Shown piece after piece: positions 20,732-29,567 of a stretch of 64,000 nt of DNA; position 1 is the first letter of the stretch; every line of letters begins with the position of its first letter. Source of the stretch: an uncultured Magnetospirillum sp. (GTDB taxonomy: Bacteria; Pseudomonadota; Alphaproteobacteria; Rhodospirillales; Magnetospirillaceae); contig NZ_CAINTR010000133.1 in the NCBI RefSeq assembly GCF_903853455.1, positions 21,501 to 85,500 of the forward strand. The letters are read 5' to 3'. The notes under the pieces were generated by a model. It was given only the letters and a program-made list of their open reading frames with translations. It was not told the origin of the DNA and ran no database searches. Position numbers and translations under genes: made by a program.

Positions 20732-21538
20732 ATGAGCATGAATGATCTCGACGCCCTGGAAGCCCAGTCCATCTACATCCTGCGCGAGGCCTTCAACCGC
20801 CTCGACAAGATCGCCATGCTGTGGTCGATCGGCAAGGATTCCAACGTGATGCTGTGGCTGGCCCGCAAGGCGTTCTTTGGCCATGTGCCGTTTCCGGTGG
20901 TCCATGTGGACACCAAGCACAAGATCCCCGAGATGATCGAATTCCGCGACCGTGTCGCCAAGGAATGGAACCTGCCGCTGATCATCGGCGAGAACACCGC
21001 CGCCCTGGCCGCCGGCATGGGGCCGCACCTGGGTCGGGTGTCGTGCTGCACGGCGCTCAAGACCGACGGCTTGAAGCAGATTCTGGGCGAGCACGGCTAC
21101 ACCGGCGTCATCGCCGGCATTCGCCGCGACGAGGAGGGCACCCGGGCCAAGGAACGGGTGTTCAGCCCCCGCACCGAGGAGGCCGGGTGGGACTTCAAGG
21201 ACCAGCCGCCCGAATTCTGGGACCAGTTCAAGACCGACTTCGCCCCCGGCACCCATCTGCGCATCCATCCGCTGCTGGCCTGGACCGAGTTGGATGTGTG
21301 GCGCTACATCGAGCGGGAAAGCATTCCGGTGGTCGAGCTGTACTTCTCCAAGAACGGCCGGCGCTACCGCTCGCTGGGCTGCGCGCCCTGCACCGGCTCG
21401 GTGGCATCGACCGCCTCCACGGTCGCCGAGATCATCGAGGAGTTGGAGACCACCAAGATTTCCGAGCGCTCCGGCCGCGCCCAGGATCAGGAATCCGAGG
21501 ATGCTTTCGAGCGTCTGCGCGCCGGCGGATACATGTAG
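20732..21538 (+). CDS. cysD: Sulfate adenylyltransferase subunit 2 (CysD)
   Basis: This 268-residue PP-loop ATP pyrophosphatase has the [18 protein letters not shown] motif near residue 30 and the [21 protein letters not shown] region typical of CysD. With the CysN GTPase it makes APS from sulfate and ATP. It lies 22 bp after cysH and 17 bp before cysNC in the same operon. The length and ending (ERLRAGGYM) are usual for the family. Confidence 0.95.
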   Translation: MSMNDLDALEAQSIYILREAFNRLDKIAMLWSIGKDSNVMLWLARKAFFGHVPFPVVHVDTKHKIPEMIEFRDRVAKEWNLPLIIGENTAALAAGMGPHLGRVSCCTALKTDGLKQILGEHGYTGVIAGIRRDEEGTRAKERVFSPRTEEAGWDFKDQPPEFWDQFKTDFAPGTHLRIHPLLAWTELDVWRYIERESIPVVELYFSKNGRRYRSLGCAPCTGSVASTASTVAEIIEELETTKISERSGRAQDQESEDAFERLRAGGYM

Positions 21539-21555
21539 GCGAGGAGCCATCAGAA

Positions 21556-23496
21556 ATGAGCAGCACTGCGACCGCCCACGTTCAAACTCAGCAATCCGAG
21601 GCTCCCGTGTCCAACGCCAGCAGCAATTCCCCCATGAAGATCGTCGTTGTCGGCCATGTGGACCACGGCAAGTCCACCTTGGTCGGGCGCATTCTCTACG
21701 AGACCGGCGCCTTGCCCGACGGCAAGGTCGAATATCTGCGTGAAGTCTGCGAAAAGCGCGGCATGCCGTTCGAATGGGCCTTCCTCATGGATGCCCTTCA
21801 GGCCGAACGCGACCAGGGCATCACCATCGACACCGCCCAGATCCGCTTCCGCACCGAGGCGCGGCCCTATGTCATCATCGACGCGCCGGGTCACAAGGAG
21901 TTCCTCAAGAACATGATCTCCGGCGCGGCCTCGGCCGAGGCCGCCGTGCTGGTGATCGACGCCGACGAAGGGGTACAGGAGCAGTCGCGCCGTCACGGCT
22001 ATCTGCTGCACCTGCTGGGCTTGCGTCAGATCGCGGTGGCGGTCAACAAGATGGATCTGGTCAATTTCGATCAGGCCCGCTTCGAGGAGGTCAAGGCCGA
22101 GATCGTCGCCTATCTCAACTCCATCGGCGTCGAACCGACCTATGTGATCCCGGTGGCGGCCCGTAGCGGCGCCAACATCAACTCCCAGGCGGACGAAACC
22201 CCCTGGTACGGCGGCCCCAGCGTGTTGCAGGCCCTGGACCGGTTCGAACCGGCCAAGGCGGCCACCGAATTGCCGCTGCGCCTGCCGGTTCAAGACGTCT
22301 ACAAGTTCGACGAGCGGCGCATCATCGCCGGGCGCATCGAATCGGGGCGCCTCAAGGTCGGCGACACCCTGGTGTTCGCGCCGTCGGGCAAGTCGGCCCG
22401 CATCGCCACCATCGAGTCCTGGGGCGGCAACCACGTTGCCGCCGTGGCGGCCGGTGCCGGCCAGTCCGTGGGCATCACCCTGGACGAGCAGATTTTCGTC
22501 GAGCGCGGGCAGGTGGCAAGCCTGATCGAATCCGCGCCGACCCTGTCGCACAGCATCAAGGCGCGCCTGTTCTGGCTGGGCCGCCAGCCGTTGAAGGTCG
22601 GCAGCCGCTACAAGCTGAAGCTGGCCACCGCCGAGCATGTGGTGGAAGTCACCGCCATCGAGCGGGTGATCGACGTGGAGGATCTGGCCAACCACCACGG
22701 CGCCGAGGTCGGCCGCAATGCGGTCGCCGAAGTGGTGTTTCGTGGCAAGGCCCCCATTTCCCACGACTCCTTCATCGCCAATCCCCGCCTGGGACGTTTC
22801 GTCCTGGTGGAGGGCTATGATATCGTCGGCGGCGGCGTCATCGCCGAGGCCGATACCGTGCGTCAGGATCATAAATCGTCCAACATCACCTTCGTCGACC
22901 ACAAGGTGAATTTCGAGAACCGCGCCTTGGGTAACGGCCATCGCGGCGGCGTGGTGTGGTTGACCGGGCTGTCGGGCTCCGGCAAGTCCACCATCGCCAT
23001 GGAAGTGGAGCGTCAGCTGTTCCTCAAGGGCTGGCAGGTCTCGGTGCTGGACGGCGACAACGTCCGTCACGGCCTGTGCTCCGATCTGGGCTTCAGCCCG
23101 GTGGACCGCGCCGAGAACATCCGCCGGATCGGCGAAGTGGCGCATCTGTTCGCCCAGGCCGGCATGCTGGTGGTGACGGCGTTCATCTCGCCCTATCGCA
23201 GCGACCGCGACCGGGTGCGGGCCATCGACCCGGAGCTGTTCCACGAGATCCATGTGGCCACCGGCCTCGACGAATGCGAACGCCGTGACCCCAAGGGGCT
23301 GTACAAGAAGGCCCGCGCCGGCCAGATCCCGGAATTCACCGGCATCTCGGCCCCCTACGAGGAACCCATCGTGCCGGAACTGGCCGTGGTGACCGATGGC
23401 AAGAGCATCGAGGAGAGCGTGGCCGAAGTGCTGCGCTATGTCGAGGCGACCTTCTCGCTGTCGGCGCGCGAGCAGGCGGTCGGCTGGGGGCTATAG
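21556..23496 (+). CDS. cysNC: Bifunctional sulfate adenylyltransferase GTPase / APS kinase
   Basis: This 646-residue fusion starts with an EF-Tu-like GTPase: GHVDHGKS (P-loop), DAPGHKEF and NKMD, followed by two beta-barrel domains. From about residue 455 it continues as APS kinase with P-loop GLSGSGKST and DGDNVRHGL. The first half drives APS synthesis with CysD; the second phosphorylates APS to PAPS. The frame is open upstream of 21556, but that is cysD shadow; the ATG at 21556 has GAGGAG upstream and gives the normal CysN N-terminal extension. It is the last gene of the cysI operon. Confidence 0.95.
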   Translation: MSSTATAHVQTQQSEAPVSNASSNSPMKIVVVGHVDHGKSTLVGRILYETGALPDGKVEYLREVCEKRGMPFEWAFLMDALQAERDQGITIDTAQIRFRTEARPYVIIDAPGHKEFLKNMISGAASAEAAVLVIDADEGVQEQSRRHGYLLHLLGLRQIAVAVNKMDLVNFDQARFEEVKAEIVAYLNSIGVEPTYVIPVAARSGANINSQADETPWYGGPSVLQALDRFEPAKAATELPLRLPVQDVYKFDERRIIAGRIESGRLKVGDTLVFAPSGKSARIATIESWGGNHVAAVAAGAGQSVGITLDEQIFVERGQVASLIESAPTLSHSIKARLFWLGRQPLKVGSRYKLKLATAEHVVEVTAIERVIDVEDLANHHGAEVGRNAVAEVVFRGKAPISHDSFIANPRLGRFVLVEGYDIVGGGVIAEADTVRQDHKSSNITFVDHKVNFENRALGNGHRGGVVWLTGLSGSGKSTIAMEVERQLFLKGWQVSVLDGDNVRHGLCSDLGFSPVDRAENIRRIGEVAHLFAQAGMLVVTAFISPYRSDRDRVRAIDPELFHEIHVATGLDECERRDPKGLYKKARAGQIPEFTGISAPYEEPIVPELAVVTDGKSIEESVAEVLRYVEATFSLSAREQAVGWGL

Positions 23497-23598
23497 CCGA
23501 AGAGGCTTGACCAAAGGCAAGTTCGGTTTCACCAATCGCATGATCTACTCCTGGCCGGAAGGGGGCCGGGGGTCCCTCATGCGGATGGTAAGCAACTG

Positions 23599-24171
23599 AT
23601 GTCTGATCGCATTCTTATCCTGGTCGCGCTGTCCGTGATCCTGGCCATGGTGGTGGGCACCAGCCTGCAATTGCGCAAGCCGCAATTCGCGCCGCCGCTC
23701 AACATCGAATCCATGGTCAAGGCCAGTCCGCCGCGTCCGCTGGAAGCGGTCGCGTCGGTGGACGCCGACGGCATCGCCGTGCCGTTCAACAGCCGCATCA
23801 AGCGTCCGACCCTGATCAGCTTCTGGGCCACCTGGTGCGTGCCCTGCCTGCGTGAGTTGCCCACCGTCGGGCAATTCAGGACCATGGCCGCCGCCGCCGG
23901 CATCGATGTGCTGACCGTCTCCGAGGACAAGGAAGGCGCCGGCCCGCCGGTGCATCTGCTGGCCGAGAAGGGGCTCGGCGACCTGCCGCTGGTGGTCGAT
24001 GCCGACGGCGCCCTGGCCAAGGCGCTGGGGGTGCGGGGCATGCCCACCACTTTGATCATCAATGCCAAGGGCGAGGAAATCGCCCGCATGGAAGGCGAAG
24101 CCGATTGGGGCCAAAGGTCGTCGCTGGATGCGGTGATCGGCCTGTTGGACATCGGCGTGCCGACCCGGTAA
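23599..24171 (+). CDS. TlpA-like membrane-anchored thioredoxin
   Basis: This 190-residue protein has one N-terminal membrane helix (ILILVALSVILAMVVG) and a periplasmic thioredoxin fold with active site WCVPC (C80, C83) and cis-Pro region GMPTTLI. TlpA-type proteins reduce disulfides during cytochrome c and CuA maturation. The heme A synthase gene begins 21 bp downstream, so it likely serves assembly of the oxidase encoded behind. The 102 bp before it (23497-23598) hold a GC-rich hairpin-like stretch but no gene. Confidence 0.85.
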   Translation: MSDRILILVALSVILAMVVGTSLQLRKPQFAPPLNIESMVKASPPRPLEAVASVDADGIAVPFNSRIKRPTLISFWATWCVPCLRELPTVGQFRTMAAAAGIDVLTVSEDKEGAGPPVHLLAEKGLGDLPLVVDADGALAKALGVRGMPTTLIINAKGEEIARMEGEADWGQRSSLDAVIGLLDIGVPTR

Positions 24172-24191
24172 CCAGGGGAGTGAAGACGTCC

Positions 24192-25217
24192 ATGGGATCG
24201 GCTCATCGCGATGTGGCCGTCTGGCTGCTGGTCTGCTGCGTCATGGTGGCGGTGATGGTGGCGTTGGGCGGTTTGACCCGGCTCACCCATTCCGGCCTGT
24301 CCATGGTGGAGTGGGAGCCCATCGTCGGCATTATCCCGCCGTTGTCGGACTCCGATTGGCTGGGCTTGTTCGCCAAGTACCGCCTCAGCCCCGAATACAT
24401 CAAGATCAACGCCGGCATGAGCCTTGCCGAATTCAAGGGCATCTTCTGGCTGGAATACATTCATCGGGTGTGGGGACGGGCCATCGGTCTGGTGTTCCTG
24501 CTGCCCTTCCTGTGGCTGGCGGGTTCGGGCCGGATCGGCAAGGGATTGATCCCGCGTCTGATCGGCCTGTTCGCCCTGGGAGCGGCCCAGGGCGGCATGG
24601 GTTGGTTCATGGTCAAGAGCGGTCTGGTGGACAATCCGGCGGTCAGCCATGTTCGCCTCACCGTCCATCTCGCCCTGGCGCTGCTCATCCATGCCTGGAT
24701 GTTCTGGATGGCGCTCGACATCCTGGCCGATCACCGGGAGCAACCGGCCCGGCTGGAGCTGGGTCGGCAGGCCGTGTCCCGCTGGCTGGGCGTCTTGACG
24801 GCCCTGGTGGTGGTCACACTGTTGTTCGGCGGTCTGGTGGCGGGGCTGAAGGCCGGTCTCATCTACAACACCTGGCCGCTGATGGACGGCCGCCTGATTC
24901 CCACCGATCTGTTCGCGGACGGCATCCTCGATTTGTTCGAGGATATCAAGACGGTTCAGTTCACCCATCGCAGCCTGGCTGAACTGACGGTGGCGGTCGC
25001 GATCATCGGCTGGTTCCGGGGCCGGGCTCTGCTGCGGCAGGCCGTGCCGTGCTCGGTGAACGCGGTGGTGGCCATGGCGGTGCTGCAAGCGACTTTGGGA
25101 ATTGGAACCTTGATCTTTGTCGTGCCGGTCTGGCTGGCCTCGGCTCATCAGATGGGGGCGATGGTCCTGTTGACCCTGTGCCTGTGGGCGTTGCACGACC
25201 TGCGTTCGCGCGCCTGA
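24192..25217 (+). CDS. ctaA: Heme A synthase (CtaA/COX15)
   Basis: This 341-residue membrane protein of about eight helices has GGLTRLTHSGLSMVEW in its first part, a His in LEYIHRVWGR, and matching His in VRLTVHLALAL, QFTHRSLAEL and LASAHQMGAM. These are heme-ligand helices of COX15. It oxidises the heme O methyl group to make heme A in the inner membrane. It lies upstream of an oxidase cluster with its own heme O synthase, indicating an a-type (or o-type) heme in that enzyme. The ATG at 24192 is chosen; a GTG at 24180 is possible. Confidence 0.92.
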   Translation: MGSAHRDVAVWLLVCCVMVAVMVALGGLTRLTHSGLSMVEWEPIVGIIPPLSDSDWLGLFAKYRLSPEYIKINAGMSLAEFKGIFWLEYIHRVWGRAIGLVFLLPFLWLAGSGRIGKGLIPRLIGLFALGAAQGGMGWFMVKSGLVDNPAVSHVRLTVHLALALLIHAWMFWMALDILADHREQPARLELGRQAVSRWLGVLTALVVVTLLFGGLVAGLKAGLIYNTWPLMDGRLIPTDLFADGILDLFEDIKTVQFTHRSLAELTVAVAIIGWFRGRALLRQAVPCSVNAVVAMAVLQATLGIGTLIFVVPVWLASAHQMGAMVLLTLCLWALHDLRSRA

Positions 25218-25272
25218 TTTCCCAAAATCCTCATTCCATGAAACTGCGGAAATCGTTTCGCCGCAGCGGCGG

Positions 25273-25287
25273 GACTTTACCAAAGTC
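25273..25287. promoter_or_regulatory. Perfect palindrome upstream of oxidase cluster
   Basis: GACTTT-ACC-AAAGTC is a perfect 15-bp palindrome 81 bp before the first gene of the heme-copper cluster. It sits where a regulator of the cluster would bind. It does not match the FNR/NnrR TTG-N8-CAA pattern, so the regulator is open. Confidence 0.4.
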
Positions 25288-25367
25288 ACAGAGATGAACT
25301 TTCGGTAATGCGACGGTCAACGTCCGGTCGTCCGGAGTTTTTCGGAAATGCCAAGGGAGTTCGATCG

Positions 25368-25529
25368 ATGTCTCATTCAATCGAAGGCAAGGAGGAGGAG
25401 AGGGTCCCGGCGATGCAGCGCATCCTGGACAACCCGTTCCTGTTGCTTTTTATCGGGGTTGTGGTTCCGACGGTTTCCTACACCATCTGGGGGATCATGG
25501 AAGTCGCCCAGCTCCCCATCGCGAAATAA
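25368..25529 (+). CDS. Small single-span membrane protein of oxidase cluster
   Basis: A 53-residue protein with an acidic/basic head (SHSIEGKEEERVPAM) and one membrane helix (NPFLLLFIGVVVPTVSYTIWG). The ATG at 25368 follows AAGGGAG by 9 nt. It stops 15 bp before the CuA subunit gene. Small one-helix subunits are frequent first genes of B-type heme-copper oxidase operons, so an accessory subunit is likely. No enzymatic residue is evident. Confidence 0.7.
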   Translation: MSHSIEGKEEERVPAMQRILDNPFLLLFIGVVVPTVSYTIWGIMEVAQLPIAK

Positions 25530-25544
25530 GGGGAGGAACGCGCA

Positions 25545-26090
25545 ATGTCGATTTTTCCTCCTAAAGAGAAAATCTGGTTCAACGAACCTGTCGAGAAGGC
25601 GGAAGTCCTCTGGGTGGGGATCGCTCTGGTCTGGGCGCTCATCATGTTCGCCATGATGCCGCTGTGGCACCTCAAGGGCAGCCAGAACATGTCGAACGAG
25701 GCCTATCGCATCCAGCCGGATGCCTATCAGGCCAAGGTCGACGCGTTCGTCGAGAAGTTCAAGGTGGGCGAGGAAGGCAAGGCCAAGACTCCGGTGGTGC
25801 ATCCGCCGGCGGGGTCCGACGTCTATCTCCAGGCGCGCCTGTGGGAGTGGTATCCGGTGCTGGAGCTCGAACAGGGCAAGAGCTATCGCCTCCACCTCTC
25901 GTCGTTGGATTGGCTGCATGGGTTCTCGCTGCAGCCCGCCAACATCAACCTGGAGGTCCATCCCGGTATCGATGAAGTGGTGACCATCACTCCGACCACG
26001 TCGGGTGAATTCGGCATCATCTGCAACGAATATTGCGGGATCGGCCACCACACCATGCTCGGAAAAATCCGAGTCTTGGCTGGCAAGTAA
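25545..26090 (+). CDS. Heme-copper oxidase subunit II (CuA), first copy
   Basis: This 181-residue protein has one N-terminal membrane helix (VLWVGIALVWALIMFAMMPLW) and a periplasmic cupredoxin domain. CuA ligands are complete: a His in SLDWLHGFSL and C160, C164, H168 and M171 (CNEYCGIGHHTM). The single-helix anchor and the aromatic RLWEWYPVLEL strand resemble ba3-type and CuA-NO-reductase subunit II rather than the two-helix aa3 form. It should take electrons from a periplasmic carrier and pass them to the subunit I encoded 16 bp downstream. Confidence 0.9.
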   Translation: MSIFPPKEKIWFNEPVEKAEVLWVGIALVWALIMFAMMPLWHLKGSQNMSNEAYRIQPDAYQAKVDAFVEKFKVGEEGKAKTPVVHPPAGSDVYLQARLWEWYPVLELEQGKSYRLHLSSLDWLHGFSLQPANINLEVHPGIDEVVTITPTTSGEFGIICNEYCGIGHHTMLGKIRVLAGK

Positions 26091-26106
26091 TCGAGGGGGA
26101 GCGCAA

Positions 26107-27792
26107 ATGGTTGCCAAGCCCGTATTTCGAACCTGCGGCGTTACGGGTCTGAAGATCCATGACAAAGCGGAATTGCTGATCAAGTTCAATGCGGTCACCG
26201 CCGTCGTGGTGCTGGCCGTAGGTGGCTTCTTCGGCCTTCTCGTCGCCTTGACCCGTTGGCCGTCGGTGCATCTGCTGCCGGCCGACATGTTCTACCTGGC
26301 GCTGACCGCGCACGGTATCGACATCCTGATCGTCTGGTGCATCTTCTTCGAAGTGGCCCTGATGTACTTCGCCTCAGCCGTTCTTTTGGGAAGCCGATTG
26401 GCCACCCCCAAGATGGGCTGGGTGGCGTATGGGCTGATGGTCCTGGGGGCCGCCATCACCAACTGGAAGGTGCTCGAGGGCAATTCCAGCGTGATGATGA
26501 CCTCCTACGTGCCGATGCAGGCCGACCCGCTGTTCTACGTGGGGCTGATCCTGTTCGCCGTGGGTGCCCTGATCGCCTGCTTCATCTTCCTCGGAACCCT
26601 GGTCGTCGCCAAGGCCGAGAAGTGCTACGAAGGGTCGATCCCGCTGGTCACCTTCGGCGCGCTGGTGGCGTGCATCATCGCCGTCTACACCATCGCGTCC
26701 GGCGCTATCATCCTGATTCCGACCTTCCTGTGGTCGGTCGGGCTGATCAGCCACATCGATCCCTTGATGTACAAGGTGGTGTGGTGGGGCATGGGTCACT
26801 CGTCGCAGCAGATCAACGTGGCCGCCCACATTGCCGTGTGGTACGCCATCGCCGCGATCGTGTTCGGCGCCAAGCCGCTGTCGGAAAAGGTCAGCCGCAT
26901 GGCTTACCTGACCTACATCTTCTTCCTGCAGATCGCCTCGGCTCATCACCTTCTGGTCGAGCCGGGTCTGTCTTCGAGCTACAAGATCTTCAACACCTCC
27001 TACGGCATGTATCTCGCCGTGTTGGGTTCGATGATCCACGGCTTGACCGTTCCGGGCTGCATCGAGGCGGCTCAGCGCAAGAAGGGCTTCAACAAGGGCC
27101 TGTTCGAGTGGCTGCGCAAGGCTCCGTGGGGCAATCCGGCGTTTTCGGGCATGTTCCTGTCCCTGATCCTGTTCGGCTTCCTCGGCGGCATCTCCGGTGT
27201 CACCATGGGTGTGGAACAGATCAACATCATGATCCACAACACCATCTACGTGCCCGGCCACTTCCACGGAACCGTGGCGGTCGGCACGACCTTGGCCTTC
27301 ATGGCACTCTGCTTCTTCCTGGTCCCGGTCCTGTTCCGTCGTGAACTGTTCCTGCCGGGCCTCGCCAAGTTGCAGCCGTACCTGTTCGGCCTCGGCATGG
27401 GGGTGTTCTCCCTGTTCATGATGGGGGCCGGCACCCTGGGTGTGTCCCGTCGTCACTGGGACATGGCCTTCTCCGACGCTCCGCATGCCTTCAGCTATCC
27501 CCCGGCCGCCTATCTGATGATGGGCATCGTGGGGGTGTCGGCGGTGGTCGCGTTCGTCGGCGGCGCCATCTTCGTGGTGGTCATGGTCGGCACCATTCTG
27601 TTCGGCAAGCCGATGGTCACCCAGCCCGCCGCCGCCGCTCCGTCCTCGCCGCCGCCGGTGGCGTCGTACGGCAGTGCCGACACCTTTTCGGTGCCCGGTA
27701 CGTTTACCCTGGCGATGTTGTTCTTGACGATGTTCGTCTTGTACTACTTCGTCAACTGGAAGTACCTCGCCAGCACGTGGCTGTTGAGTTAG
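26107..27792 (+). CDS. Heme-copper oxidase/NO-reductase-like subunit I lacking the HPEVY tyrosine
   Basis: This 561-residue membrane protein has at least 12 helices. All six metal-ligand histidines are present: H69 (LTAHGID), H231 (GMGHSS), H280-H281 (SAHHLL), H385 and H387 (PGHFHG). The cross-linked Tyr of oxygen-reducing A/B-type oxidases (HPEVY) is replaced: the sequence is H231-S-S-Q-Q235. Loss of this Tyr is typical of NO-reducing members, so the enzyme may reduce NO rather than O2; a Tyr supplied from another helix, as in cbb3, is not excluded. The ATG at 26107 has GGGGGAG upstream. The C-terminus has a Pro/Ala-rich linker before a last helix. Confidence 0.85.
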   Translation: MVAKPVFRTCGVTGLKIHDKAELLIKFNAVTAVVVLAVGGFFGLLVALTRWPSVHLLPADMFYLALTAHGIDILIVWCIFFEVALMYFASAVLLGSRLATPKMGWVAYGLMVLGAAITNWKVLEGNSSVMMTSYVPMQADPLFYVGLILFAVGALIACFIFLGTLVVAKAEKCYEGSIPLVTFGALVACIIAVYTIASGAIILIPTFLWSVGLISHIDPLMYKVVWWGMGHSSQQINVAAHIAVWYAIAAIVFGAKPLSEKVSRMAYLTYIFFLQIASAHHLLVEPGLSSSYKIFNTSYGMYLAVLGSMIHGLTVPGCIEAAQRKKGFNKGLFEWLRKAPWGNPAFSGMFLSLILFGFLGGISGVTMGVEQINIMIHNTIYVPGHFHGTVAVGTTLAFMALCFFLVPVLFRRELFLPGLAKLQPYLFGLGMGVFSLFMMGAGTLGVSRRHWDMAFSDAPHAFSYPPAAYLMMGIVGVSAVVAFVGGAIFVVVMVGTILFGKPMVTQPAAAAPSSPPPVASYGSADTFSVPGTFTLAMLFLTMFVLYYFVNWKYLASTWLLS

Positions 27793-27809
27793 TCGTTTAA
27801 CTGGTAAAG

Positions 27810-27835
27810 CGGGCGGGACCCCCGGGTTCCGCCCG
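27810..27835 (+). other. Intercistronic hairpin before ctaB
   Basis: CGGGCGGGACCC (27810-27821) pairs with GGGTTCCGCCCG (27824-27835), with one G-U pair and a tight loop. It lies between the subunit I gene and ctaB without a T-run. It could attenuate or stabilise the transcript so that the catalytic subunits are made in excess of the assembly factors. Confidence 0.45.
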
Positions 27836-27877
27836 TCACCGGATCAAGTTTCTCTGTGGGAAGGGCGGGAGTAGGTC

Positions 27878-28744
27878 ATGGTGGCGACCCTCAGGGTAGT
27901 ATCTTCGGTTTTCAAGCTCCGTATCGGAGTCTTCTGTGCCTTGGCCGCAATTGCCGGCGCCTTGGCGACCAAGGGCGAGGTCGGCGATCCGGGGCAGATC
28001 GCCGCCGTGGCCATGGCGGTGCTGGTCTCCGCCGCCGCCGCCGGGGCGTTCAACCATTATTGGGAGCGTGATCTCGACCAATTCATGGTTCGCACCCGCA
28101 ACCGTCCCTTCGTCACCGGCCAGTTCAAGCCCGGTCTGGTCTGGCCGCTGGGCCTCGCGGCCCTGCTGATGGCGTCCGTGGCCCTGGCCGCCGTCGCGAC
28201 CAATGCCCTGGCTGCCCTGTTCGTGTTCCTCGGCGCCTTCGTCTACGGCATCGTCTACACCGTCTGGCTGAAGCGTCGCACCGCCTGGAACATCGTCATC
28301 GGTGGTCTCGCCGGCAGCTTCGCCGTGCTGGCCGGAGCCGCCGCCGCCGCGCCGTCGCTCAGTCCCGAGGCGCTGGTCCTGGCGCTGGTGCTGTTCCTGT
28401 GGACGCCACCCCATTTCTGGAGTCTGGCCACCGCGCTCAAGGACGACTACGCCGCCGCCGGGGTGCCCATGCTGCCGGTGGTGATGGATGCCGACGGCAC
28501 CAATAAGATCATCCTGGCCAACACCGTGGCGCTGGTGGCGTCGTCGCTGCTGCCCGGCCTGTTCGGCGCCGGCTGGCTTTATATGTCCGCCGCCGTGCTG
28601 GGGGGCGGCTGGTTCGTCCATAAGAGCATCGCCCTGGTCCGCCATCCCGGCCGTCCGGCCGCCATGGCGAATTTTTTCGCCTCGCTGATCCAGCTGACCC
28701 TGCTCTTGACCGCCGTCATGGTTGAGCCGTTGTTGGCTCATTAG
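27878..28744 (+). CDS. ctaB: Heme O synthase (protoheme IX farnesyltransferase)
   Basis: This 288-residue UbiA-family membrane protein has the prenyl-binding motif FNHYWERDLDQFMVRTRNRP (N-x3-D-x2-D) and the second Asp-rich site LKDDYAAAGVPMLP. It adds a farnesyl group to heme b to give heme O, the substrate of CtaA. The position between the catalytic subunits and the SCO gene points to dedicated cofactor supply for this cluster. GGGAG precedes the ATG. Confidence 0.93.
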   Translation: MVATLRVVSSVFKLRIGVFCALAAIAGALATKGEVGDPGQIAAVAMAVLVSAAAAGAFNHYWERDLDQFMVRTRNRPFVTGQFKPGLVWPLGLAALLMASVALAAVATNALAALFVFLGAFVYGIVYTVWLKRRTAWNIVIGGLAGSFAVLAGAAAAAPSLSPEALVLALVLFLWTPPHFWSLATALKDDYAAAGVPMLPVVMDADGTNKIILANTVALVASSLLPGLFGAGWLYMSAAVLGGGWFVHKSIALVRHPGRPAAMANFFASLIQLTLLLTAVMVEPLLAH

Positions 28745-28753
28745 TTTATCGGC

Positions 28754-29554
28754 ATGTATCGTATCAGCGCCCTGATTCTGCTGGCGATTGTCCTGTGGAC
28801 CGGTTTGCCGGCCCAGGCGGCGCCGAGCGTAGCCGCCAACGCCGAGGAGGCGTTGCGGGTGTCGCGCGCCTCGGAAGGCCGTGTCCTGGGCGAGCACCAT
28901 CTTCATGATCAGAACGGCGAGCCGGTGGACCTGGCCCGCTATCGCGGCAAGCCGCTGGTGGTCAGCATGGTCTACACCGCCTGCGACCATACCTGTCCGG
29001 TGACCACCCAGACCACCGCCAAGGCGGTGGCGACGGCGCGCCGCGCCCTGGGAAGCGACAGCTTCAACGTGGTCACCATCGGCTTCGACACGGTGCGCGA
29101 CACACCGGAGGCGTTGCGGGTTTTCGCCCGCCAGCAGGGACTCCCGGTGGAGAACTGGAGCTTTCTGGCCGGTGATTCCGACGGTATGGCGAAGCTGGCG
29201 GCGGATCTGGGCTTCAGTTGGTTCGTCACCTCGCGTGGCTTCGACCATATCGCCCAGACCACGGTGATCGACGCCGGCGGCAAGATCTACCGCCAGGTCT
29301 ACGGCGAGAATTTCGAGGTGCCGCTGCTGGTGGAGCCGCTCAAGGATCTGGTGCTGGGGCGGAGCGCGGCGCTGACCTCGGTGACGGCCATCGGCAACCG
29401 CATCCGCTTGTTCTGCACCGTCTACGACCCCTCGTCCGACGCCTATCGCTTCGATTACGGCATCGTCCTCGATCTCGGCTTCGGGGCGCTGGCGCTGGCG
29501 ACCATCATCTGGCTGACCCTGAAGCTGTGGCGCGAGAGCCGCGCTCGACACTAG
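28754..29554 (+). CDS. SCO1/SenC-like copper chaperone with C-terminal membrane anchor
   Basis: This 266-residue protein has a signal peptide (LILLAIVLWTGLPAQAA) and a thioredoxin-fold SCO domain with copper ligands C77 and C81 (CDHTCP) and a His in GFDHIAQT. A C-terminal helix (LGFGALALATIIWLTLKLW) is unusual, since most SCO proteins have one N-terminal anchor only. SCO proteins deliver copper to the CuA site. With two CuA subunits in the cluster, one chaperone could serve both. It starts 9 bp after ctaB. Confidence 0.88.
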   Translation: MYRISALILLAIVLWTGLPAQAAPSVAANAEEALRVSRASEGRVLGEHHLHDQNGEPVDLARYRGKPLVVSMVYTACDHTCPVTTQTTAKAVATARRALGSDSFNVVTIGFDTVRDTPEALRVFARQQGLPVENWSFLAGDSDGMAKLAADLGFSWFVTSRGFDHIAQTTVIDAGGKIYRQVYGENFEVPLLVEPLKDLVLGRSAALTSVTAIGNRIRLFCTVYDPSSDAYRFDYGIVLDLGFGALALATIIWLTLKLWRESRARH

Positions 29555-29567
29555 AGGAAACCTCGCC

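Noticed and set aside
21550..23253. 567-codon open frame antisense to cysNC
   Set aside because: Shadow of a motif-complete CysN/CysC fusion.
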